Of a stretch of 20,902 nt of DNA, positions 8,105 through 14,858 are shown in pieces. A program made the position numbers and the translations under genes. The notes beneath the pieces were generated by a model. That model saw only the letters and a program-made list of their open reading frames with translations, searched no databases and was not told the origin of the DNA. This DNA is from Acidobacteriota bacterium (GTDB taxonomy: Bacteria; Acidobacteriota; Vicinamibacteria; Vicinamibacterales; UBA823), in contig DODG01000218.1 of the NCBI GenBank assembly GCA_003509065.1, positions 1 through 20,902 on the forward strand. The letters are read 5' to 3'. Each line of letters starts with the position of its first letter. The first letter of the stretch is position 1.

Positions 8105-9277
8105 ATGATCTATGCACGAACGTACGGACACCTGATACTCGCCGTGCTCATGGTATCGGCCCACCTGGCAGAGGCGCAGCCGGTGGGTAATGAGTTGACC
8201 GATCTCGCTCGCTTCCGCAGTTACGAAAACCATCGCGTGTCCAGTTACGATCGCTCCGGTCGCAACGACGACGGTGGGCGCAGCAATCCGATCGGTCCGG
8301 GAGAAACCCGGGTCATGGCTGAAATCGAAGGACCGGCTATCATCAGCCATATCTGGATTACGCTCGACTCCCCAGAGTGGTATCACCTGAAAAAAATCGT
8401 ACTCCGCATGTACTGGGATGGCGAAACCGAGCCGAGCGTGGAAGCACCCATCGGCGACTTCTTCGGCCTAGGCCTCGGCCAGTACTTTGTCTACGAATCA
8501 TCCCTCCTGTCCGTCGGGGCATTGAAGGCACTCAACACATTCTTCCCAATGCCATTTCATGAGTCTGCGAGGATTACAGTAACCAATGAAGGTGAACAGC
8601 CAATTAGCGCGTACTACTACAACATCGATTACGAGAAACATGTGAGCCTGGACAACAACTTGGCATATTTTCACGCACAGTACCGACAGGCTTCCCCACC
8701 AGAGGTCTGGACCACTGACTGGAATTTGACTATGGATCCCCTTATTGCAGACCACGCCAACCTCAACGGTGCAGACAACTACGTCATCCTTGAAACCGAA
8801 GGACGCGGGCACTACGTTGGCGTTACCCACAGCATCTTGCAAAATCAAGGCGACTGGTGGGGAGCTGGTGACGAAATGATCTTCATTGATGGTGCCACTG
8901 CACCACAGATTATTGGAACCGGCTCCGAGGATTACTACTTGGGCGCCTGGTGTTACGGTGGCTGTGGGATCAACCCGTTTGGACACGCCAAACCCACATT
9001 CGCGTTCCAGCGTTACGGTAACCCGATGAACGGCGGAGACAACCGCGGAGCCGAATGGATGGTCTATCGCCATCACACCGAGTCACCGGTTGCCTTCCAA
9101 GATTCCATTCGTGTCACTATGGAGCACGGACACGGTAACCATCGGGCAGATAATTGGTACACGGTGGCATACTGGTACCAAGACGAACCCCATGTACCTT
9201 TTCCACCTTTACCTGCTGCAGCAGACCGGGTGCCCAATCAGGTTGACACGGGAGGACCCACGCTTGGGAAGCAATAA
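8105..9277 (+). CDS. Secreted DUF2961 / GH172-family glycoside hydrolase
   Basis: This 390-residue protein has a cleavable signal peptide (hydrophobic about 9-20, Ala-Glu-Ala before Q25), so it is secreted or periplasmic. The body matches DUF2961, now glycoside hydrolase family 172. It has an early RSYENHRVSSYDRSG region, GPAIISHIWIT at about 76-86, and PIGDFFGLG at about 115-123. The late active-site region has AGDEMIFIDG (E257) and GTGSEDYYLGAW (E275). Characterized members act on D-arabinofuranosides or difructose dianhydrides with two catalytic glutamates; E257 and E275 are the natural candidates by position. The actual substrate is unknown. The ATG at 8105 is preceded by AAGGAAGG. It stands alone on the plus strand, divergent from the CehA-like gene, with the GH127-like furanosidase 5.6 kb away. 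Confidence 0.92.
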   Translation: MIYARTYGHLILAVLMVSAHLAEAQPVGNELTDLARFRSYENHRVSSYDRSGRNDDGGRSNPIGPGETRVMAEIEGPAIISHIWITLDSPEWYHLKKIVLRMYWDGETEPSVEAPIGDFFGLGLGQYFVYESSLLSVGALKALNTFFPMPFHESARITVTNEGEQPISAYYYNIDYEKHVSLDNNLAYFHAQYRQASPPEVWTTDWNLTMDPLIADHANLNGADNYVILETEGRGHYVGVTHSILQNQGDWWGAGDEMIFIDGATAPQIIGTGSEDYYLGAWCYGGCGINPFGHAKPTFAFQRYGNPMNGGDNRGAEWMVYRHHTESPVAFQDSIRVTMEHGHGNHRADNWYTVAYWYQDEPHVPFPPLPAAADRVPNQVDTGGPTLGKQ

Positions 9278-9321
9278 GTAGCGGCAGTCGCCGGCACATT
9301 CTGTCCTAGTCGCAATGCGTG

Positions 9322-9344
9322 ATCAAACGAAGCTATCGTTTGAT
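9322..9344. terminator. Perfect 9-bp inverted repeat at a convergent gene junction
   Basis: The arms ATCAAACGA (9322-9330) and TCGTTTGAT (9336-9344) are exact reverse complements separated by the five-base loop AGCTA. The minus-strand DUF2784 gene stop codon lies in the loop, and the plus-strand GH172-like gene ends 44 bases to the left. This is the usual place for a bidirectional terminator. The stem is A+T-rich and neither side has a run of T, so it is not a textbook intrinsic terminator. Confidence 0.4.
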
Positions 9345-9725
9345 AGAACTGCAATGCCGCCGCCACAGCCAGAAGTACACAGCGATGTTAATCGTGAGAG
9401 CTGCCGCCCCTAACATTATTTGGGTCTCGCGCGTCAGACCTGCTGGATACAGAGTCGGTAGAAGGTACTGTTGAATAAAGTCACCAGTATAGGCGTCCTC
9501 ACCCGCTTGATTTCGTAGCCAGTTCTCCACCAGTGTCAACGGACAGACTGCGCCGGCCCACTCAATACCGACCCCCCAAAGAACGGCCGGTACGTGCAAC
9601 CAGAGAACCCATGGCCGCCAATATACGGCTAACCCCCCAAGCACCACAAAGAGTACAAAACCCATATGGGCGAGAACTACAACATCCGCGAGCAATCCAA
9701 ACCAATGCACCACTGCTCCCTCCAT
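9333..9725 (-). CDS. DUF2784 family small membrane protein
   Basis: This 130-residue protein has hydrophobic segments at about 8-32, 35-55 and 105-122. It shows the family pattern of an early LADVVVLAHMGFVLFVVLGG helix, then WPW/WLH, EWAGAVCPLTLVENWLR and a conserved YLLPTLYP loop. DUF2784 members are small inner-membrane proteins of unknown function. The start is ambiguous. The ATG at 9725 has little upstream ribosome site, whereas GGAGGGAG just inside the gene would serve GTG codons 5 or 6 (near 9713-9710). It follows the pyruvate kinase gene by 25 bases and is the last gene of that minus-strand run. No functional link to pyruvate kinase can be seen. Confidence 0.85.
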   Translation of the reverse strand: MEGAVVHWFGLLADVVVLAHMGFVLFVVLGGLAVYWRPWVLWLHVPAVLWGVGIEWAGAVCPLTLVENWLRNQAGEDAYTGDFIQQYLLPTLYPAGLTRETQIMLGAAALTINIAVYFWLWRRHCSSIKR

Positions 9726-9750
9726 TGTGCAGACCAGCTTGTCGCGTGCG

Positions 9751-11142
9751 CTATGGAAGTGTCTGCAGTTTAAGAAAATTGCCAGCGGCCAGCGTCAGAT
9801 CGGAATGGACTCTAACAAAGACAACGGTATCACCCGACCGTAGGGTTTCTTGCTGCAAGAGTGTTTGTTGAATTGAGGCTGTGTCCAACTCGGACGCGTC
9901 TAAAGTAGACGACACTACACCCCAGGACAACGTGAGCCGGCGCGCAATCGCAGGATCATCGGTCACGGCAAAAATTGGTACTGGTGGTCTGAGCGCTGCC
10001 AGTTGTTGCGCTGTTGCACCGTGGCGAGTTACCGCTACAATCACGGCCGCCCGAAAGGACGTCGCCAGTTTCAGAGCGGCTTCACAAAGCGCACGACCAT
10101 GGTGTTGACCCGGCGTACTTGGAGAAGGCTGCGCCGTCGGCGGCACACTCTCAGCATCGACGATCACCGAGGCAAGTGTTTCAACGGTCAGTGCAGGAAA
10201 TTCACCGACTGCGGTTTCGCCTGCCAGCATGATGGCATCCACTCCATCGTAGACCGCATTCGCCGCATCATTCACCTCAGCCCTCGTTGGGCGAGGCTCA
10301 AACCGCATGGTGTCAAGTACCTGTGTCGCAACAATCACTGGAATCCCAACGGCTCGCGCCTGCTGGGTCAATTCCTTCTGCACCCGCGGAACATGTTCCA
10401 AGGGAATCTCCAACCCGAGATCACCGCGCGCTACCATAACCGCGTCCGCCACCTCTAGAATCTCGCTAAATCGTGCTACCGCCTGAGGACGTTCGATCTT
10501 CGCGACCAGTGCCACGGCCGACCCCGCCACTTCGCGGGCGCGTTGTAAGTCCTCTGCCGTTTGGACAAAGCTTACTGCCGCGAAATCAACACCCAGACTC
10601 ACACCAAATTTCAGATCCTCGACATCCTTTTCCGTGAGTGCCGAGGCTGCGAGCTCGACACCAGGCGCATTAATGCCTTTGTGCTCTCCCAGCACACCAC
10701 CATGGACCACTTCCGTAACAACTTCAGACCCATCACTATCACACACGCGGAGTTCAATACGCCCATCGTCAAGTAACAAACGTGTTCCAGCCGTCACCGC
10801 TTTCGCCAGACCCGCAAAGGTGGTAGAGAGGCGATCCGCCGTACCCACGAAGTCTCCAGTAGCGATTCGCAGCGTCGTGCCTTCCTGTAACCGCACAACC
10901 TCGCCTTTAGTCAATCGACCTGTACGAATCTTCGGACCAGCCAGATCTTGCATAATGGCGACCAGCTGACCAGCTCGGTCCGCACCCGCACGAATACGTT
11001 CATACATTCGTTGCTGGCTTGCGCGATCGCCATGAGAAAAGTTAATACGAAAGATGTCGACGCCAGCTGCTATCAGAGCATCGACTGCCTCGTCAGTGTC
11101 GCTCGCGGGTCCAATCGTCGCGATAATTTTTGTCCGTCTCAC
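9751..11142 (-). CDS. pyk: Pyruvate kinase
   Basis: This is a 463-residue pyruvate kinase, which converts phosphoenolpyruvate and ADP to pyruvate and ATP in glycolysis, in the cytoplasm. Diagnostic motifs are the N-terminal RRTKIIATIGPAS; R32, N34 and S36 in RINFSHG; D66, K71 and R73 in QDLAGPKIRTG; K215 and E217 in VAKIERP; and GDLGLEIP with D241 as the metal ligand. Also present are the VATQVLDTM segment (QMLESM in many homologs) and AVYDGVDAIMLAGETAVG. The C-terminal domain is present, but the usual GxSGTTN phosphate-loop region near the end reads HSDLTLAAGN instead. The fructose-bisphosphate site may thus be absent or altered, which is inference. The start is GTG at 11142 with AGGAGGAGA upstream, 30 bases after the sulfatase stop. 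A core metabolic gene placed behind exported hydrolases is odd. Confidence 0.97.
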   Translation of the reverse strand: MRRTKIIATIGPASDTDEAVDALIAAGVDIFRINFSHGDRASQQRMYERIRAGADRAGQLVAIMQDLAGPKIRTGRLTKGEVVRLQEGTTLRIATGDFVGTADRLSTTFAGLAKAVTAGTRLLLDDGRIELRVCDSDGSEVVTEVVHGGVLGEHKGINAPGVELAASALTEKDVEDLKFGVSLGVDFAAVSFVQTAEDLQRAREVAGSAVALVAKIERPQAVARFSEILEVADAVMVARGDLGLEIPLEHVPRVQKELTQQARAVGIPVIVATQVLDTMRFEPRPTRAEVNDAANAVYDGVDAIMLAGETAVGEFPALTVETLASVIVDAESVPPTAQPSPSTPGQHHGRALCEAALKLATSFRAAVIVAVTRHGATAQQLAALRPPVPIFAVTDDPAIARRLTLSWGVVSSTLDASELDTASIQQTLLQQETLRSGDTVVFVRVHSDLTLAAGNFLKLQTLP

Positions 11143-11172
11143 AAAAGTAAGTCTCCTCCTACAAATGTTACG

Positions 11173-12825
11173 CTACAGTCCTGCCTCGTAAACATTCCAC
11201 AGCGTAATTAATTCTTCTAGAAGGTCGGGCCACTGCTCCGCCACATCGGTAGTCTCTCCGGGATCGGTCGCCAAGTGATACAACCTCCACACAGGAGCGG
11301 CGTCAGGAACACCGGAAGGTTCTCGCTCTCGCACGATTTTCCAGTCTCCCCGCACAAGAGCGGCTTGCGGACCTTGAGATCTCGGGGACGAGCTTATCCA
11401 TGGTATGACGTCGTTGTCACCGTGCACTGGTTCCGATTGACCCTGAACTCGTGACCAAAATGACCGTCCTCGGATGGGAAGTACGGAACGGCCCTGAAAT
11501 TCAGTACCGGGATGCGACGTTCCACCAATCTCGAGCAATGTCGGGAGTACATCCATCACCGTCAGATACCCACGATCGATGTTTCCACCATGCAGGAGCG
11601 ACTCATGATGCATAAAGGCTGCAGCCCGTGTACCGCCTTCGTACAGCGATCCTTTAACAGCACGATATGGGGCTGTCGTCGCTTCTGCCCATCCCCGCCC
11701 AATGGCAACAAACGACCCTGCCTGACCCATATTGGGCAAACTATTATTCCAAGCGAGGTCCGGTTTCCAAGGCATTCTCGGTCGGAAACTGGAATCGGAA
11801 CCAGACGCACCGTTGTCGGAGAAGAAGAGGATCACTGTGTTGTCGAACTGGTTGGTTGTTCGCAGATACTCCAAGAGACGTCCAACATGGTGGTCCATGT
11901 TTTCGACCATGGCCGCATACAACTCCATCGCTCGTGCGTTCTTCTGACGCGCTTCGGTATCCAAGTCTTCCCAAGGCGGCGCAAGACCGACGTAATCCTC
12001 GACACTGGTGGTATCTGGGATAATTCCAAGCTCCCGGGCGCGGTTAATGCGGCCTGCTCGTAGCAGGTCGTATCCCCCGTCGTAGCGGTCGGCTGACCGG
12101 TCCCGCCAGTCCGCCGGTGCCTGCAGTGGCCAATGTGGTGCGGTAAACGCTAGGTACCCGAACCACGGGCTTCGGTTGTCTTGGCCAGAGCGGATCATCT
12201 CGATGAGTTTGTCTGTATAAAGTCTGCTTGAAAACCAGTCGTCAGGAACTTGGACAAGATCACCGTTTTCACGATAGGCCACAGTCTCAGGCGCAAAATG
12301 ACTAGCTCCCAAGTGACTGTCCCCACCTCGGACCAATGCGAACGAGGCATCGAACCCTCGGGCGGTCGGACTCTGGTCACGTTCAATGCCGAGATGCCAT
12401 TTACCGGCCATGTAGGTGCGGTAACCCACATCCTGAAGGAGCGCAGGTAAAGCTGCGACGTCGTTTGACAACACGGGAGCCATGGTGTCCGTCACGCCTG
12501 CTTCACCACCGGTCAGCCCTGACATCAGCATGGCCCGAGTCGGCGCACAACTGGGCGCAGCGTGGAAGTTCACAAAGCGCACGCCATCAAACGCCAGAGC
12601 ATCCAAATTCGGTGTCGGAATCTCACTACCAAACGATCCAAGATCGGTGTACCCCATGTCGTCGGCAACGAGTAACAGAATGTTCGGGCGAGCGTTGGTG
12701 GTTTCGGGCTGACTGGCGTTCTTGGACTCATCAATGCTGACTGGATTATTGCAACCCAGCACGAGCACAACACACCAGAGCGCGTTAGCAAACAAGCGAG
12801 GCTGGATATCACACCGACTCAACAT
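11173..12825 (-). CDS. Sulfatase, predicted lipoprotein
   Basis: This 550-residue type I sulfatase has a hydrophobic N-terminus ending in the lipobox LVLGC. C25 is the predicted lipidation site followed by Asn, so it is probably anchored on the outer or inner membrane facing outward. The catalytic core includes metal ligands D55/D56 (VADDMGYTD) and the formylglycine motif S92-C93-A-P-T-R. K142 and H144 (AGKWHLG), H231 (TAPHW), D337/N338 (SDNGASG) and K391 (VKGSLYEGG) complete it. Cys at position 93 requires a formylglycine-generating enzyme, which is not in the window. The family hydrolyses sulfate esters of carbohydrates or aryl compounds; the substrate here is unknown. Its ATG shares one base with the CocE-family stop (TAATG), so translation is coupled. 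The overall sequence resembles polysaccharide sulfatases of marine-type bacteria. Confidence 0.95.
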   Translation of the reverse strand: MLSRCDIQPRLFANALWCVVLVLGCNNPVSIDESKNASQPETTNARPNILLLVADDMGYTDLGSFGSEIPTPNLDALAFDGVRFVNFHAAPSCAPTRAMLMSGLTGGEAGVTDTMAPVLSNDVAALPALLQDVGYRTYMAGKWHLGIERDQSPTARGFDASFALVRGGDSHLGASHFAPETVAYRENGDLVQVPDDWFSSRLYTDKLIEMIRSGQDNRSPWFGYLAFTAPHWPLQAPADWRDRSADRYDGGYDLLRAGRINRARELGIIPDTTSVEDYVGLAPPWEDLDTEARQKNARAMELYAAMVENMDHHVGRLLEYLRTTNQFDNTVILFFSDNGASGSDSSFRPRMPWKPDLAWNNSLPNMGQAGSFVAIGRGWAEATTAPYRAVKGSLYEGGTRAAAFMHHESLLHGGNIDRGYLTVMDVLPTLLEIGGTSHPGTEFQGRSVLPIRGRSFWSRVQGQSEPVHGDNDVIPWISSSPRSQGPQAALVRGDWKIVREREPSGVPDAAPVWRLYHLATDPGETTDVAEQWPDLLEELITLWNVYEAGL

Positions 12826-14714
12826 TATTCGTGACCAGGGAGCAACCCGACTGTCAAATGGGACGCCCGTTCCGATGACCGATAGATTCGTTGCGTGCTT
12901 GGCTGAAAATCGGACGCGGTCGCCTTATAGATATCAACGAAGGTCTGGGGGTTTCGATCGATTACTGGAAACCAAGTGCTCTGCACCTGGACCATGATCC
13001 GATGTCCCGCCTTAAAGGTGTGATAGCGATCACGCAGGCTGAACTCAAGTTCCGTAATCTCACCCGACACCATTGGCTCTGGCATCGTATAACTATTGCG
13101 AAACTTCCCGCGGAAGACCTCTCCCGCCAAGAGCATCTGGAAATCACTCATCGGCACAGCACAGGCGTCCCCAACGGCATCACCGGGATAGACGTCAATT
13201 AGCTTCACAATCCAATCCGAGTCGGTTCCGCTTGTTGAAGCAAATAGTGTGGCAAGGATCGGACCAGCCAGGGTCACGTCTTCGGTCAGCACCTCGGTTT
13301 GGTAAACAAGAACATCGGGTCGTGTCGAAGCAAAGCGCTGGTCCTCAATCATCCACTCATGACCTTGGGTAGTACGGATCTCTGACGAAAACGGGACTGG
13401 CTTAGCCGGGTCACTCACATACTCATCGTACGCATCACCTGATGAATCGGTGGGCGGCTCAAACGAGAGGCGGCCATTCGGGTGAAAGTACAAGGCCGCC
13501 GACTCAGTTGCTGCCGGGGGCCACGTATCATAGGTTTTCCAAATATTCGATCCGGTTTCAAACACTATGGCCTCAGCACTAGCCGAGGCCCAAGGTCCTT
13601 CATCCTTGAGGTAGTAATTGAAAAATGGATGCTGGACGTTCCGTTGAAAATAATGAGAGGTCTTCGACTCAAACTCGACGCAACCGAGCACATCACCATC
13701 CATGCTGCGCCACCCACCATGAAGCCAGGGTCCAACGACTAGCGTGCTCCGGTTATCTGGATTGGAGGCTTCCAGTGTGTAATAGATCGACATCGGCCCA
13801 TAAAAATCTTCGGCATCAAACCAGCCCGCCACGTTCAAGATCGGATGATCAATGTCATCGAGAAAGAGGAGAGCATTTTGCTGCTGCCAATATTCGTCGT
13901 ATGTCCCGTGCTCCATAAACTCGGTCCACGCCGGCACGCGATCCTGAAAGTACCGCTCCGTAATGTCGGCTAACGTCCCAGCGTCTAGAAAGAATCGGTA
14001 ACCCCAGTTCGTACCATAATCGAATCGTGGGTTGAACTGTTCCGTCTGACTCGATCGCACAGCGGCGTTTCGAGACAACCATGCAAACGCATACATCAAG
14101 CGGAAGGCCCCATTGTGATGCCAGTCATCGCCAATAAACATGTCGGATGGAGAAGCTTGGGGTGACGAGGCGGCTAAAGCTGGATGCGCGTCAATCATGC
14201 CCATCACCGTTTGCCAACCGGGATACGAAATTCCCCATTGGCCAATCCGCCCATTGTGATTCGGTATGTGTTGAAGCAGCCATTCGATCGTGTCGAAATT
14301 ATCGGTACTCTCGTCCACACCGGTCTCATCAGTTCGTAAGGGTTTAATCACCTGGAACTCCCCTTCCGAACGAAATTTTCCTCGAACGTCCTGAAAGGCA
14401 AAGATGTACCCGTCGCGGTCGAACTCTGCTGAAGGGCCCAACACATCGCGATATTCGTCAGGCCCGTATGGCGGAATCGAGTACGGCGTACGCACCAACA
14501 AAATCGGATAGATTTTCGACGTATCTTTCGGCGTGTAGACAATCGTGAAGAGGCGCGTTCCATCGCGCATGGGCACCATGTAGTCGGTTTTGTCATAGTG
14601 CAGCCTGACATCGAAAGCCGGATCTACAGGTTGACTCCGCGCTATCGTCCCCGTCAACACCAGCGCCACGAGCGCTCCAATTACCGCCGAGCCTATCTGT
14701 TTTGCATGACGCAT
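12825..14714 (-). CDS. CocE/NonD family serine hydrolase, exported
   Basis: I set the start at the ATG at 14714, giving 629 residues, because AAGGAG lies six bases upstream at 14721-14726 and the next residues (about 5-27) form a clean signal peptide ending in Ala-Arg-Ser-Gln. A longer reading from 14816 is open but would overlap the divergent gene. In the trimmed numbering, the alpha/beta-hydrolase triad is S163 in GISYPG (the nucleophile), D300 in GWFD and H332 in GPWLHGG. A C-terminal jelly-roll follows (VTLAGPILATLF through GHRIMVQVQSTWFP). These are the X-Pro dipeptidyl-peptidase S15/CocE features; family members hydrolyse esters or amides, and cocaine is only the founding substrate. It is the first gene of the run to the sulfatase, pyruvate kinase and DUF2784. 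Substrate unknown. Confidence 0.94.
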   Translation of the reverse strand: MRHAKQIGSAVIGALVALVLTGTIARSQPVDPAFDVRLHYDKTDYMVPMRDGTRLFTIVYTPKDTSKIYPILLVRTPYSIPPYGPDEYRDVLGPSAEFDRDGYIFAFQDVRGKFRSEGEFQVIKPLRTDETGVDESTDNFDTIEWLLQHIPNHNGRIGQWGISYPGWQTVMGMIDAHPALAASSPQASPSDMFIGDDWHHNGAFRLMYAFAWLSRNAAVRSSQTEQFNPRFDYGTNWGYRFFLDAGTLADITERYFQDRVPAWTEFMEHGTYDEYWQQQNALLFLDDIDHPILNVAGWFDAEDFYGPMSIYYTLEASNPDNRSTLVVGPWLHGGWRSMDGDVLGCVEFESKTSHYFQRNVQHPFFNYYLKDEGPWASASAEAIVFETGSNIWKTYDTWPPAATESAALYFHPNGRLSFEPPTDSSGDAYDEYVSDPAKPVPFSSEIRTTQGHEWMIEDQRFASTRPDVLVYQTEVLTEDVTLAGPILATLFASTSGTDSDWIVKLIDVYPGDAVGDACAVPMSDFQMLLAGEVFRGKFRNSYTMPEPMVSGEITELEFSLRDRYHTFKAGHRIMVQVQSTWFPVIDRNPQTFVDIYKATASDFQPSTQRIYRSSERASHLTVGLLPGHE

Positions 14715-14858
14715 TGCGATCTCCTTCACTCTGCAAAAGACACTATCGAAGATTTCTATTACATGCAATGCGCGGTCGTTTGACGACGCTGCCGCAGCCA
14801 CGTAGGATTGGCACATCGCAGGACCGTAAGCCTGCGCTGCCTCTTAAGGAGAAGTGAT
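14715..14858. promoter_or_regulatory. Divergent promoter region between CocE-family and GH127-like genes
   Basis: These 144 bases lie between two outward-reading genes. Ribosome sites decide both starts: CTCCTT at 14721-14726 (AAGGAG on the minus strand) for the CocE gene, and AAGGAG at 14846-14851 for the GH127-like gene, seven bases before its ATG. The A+T-richer stretch about 14735-14765 is the best place for promoters. I could not assign boxes or an operator. Shared control of the two divergent units is plausible but unproven. Confidence 0.45.

Noticed and set aside
8498..9076. A 192-codon minus-strand open frame opposite the GH172-like gene
   Set aside because: Antisense to a convincing secreted enzyme gene; no family features or ribosome site.
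14715..14858. Longer forms of the CocE-family gene (from 14816) and of the GH127-like gene (from 14808)
   Set aside because: Those forms would overlap head to head and lack signal peptides at the N-terminus. The internal starts have strong ribosome sites and clear signal peptides.
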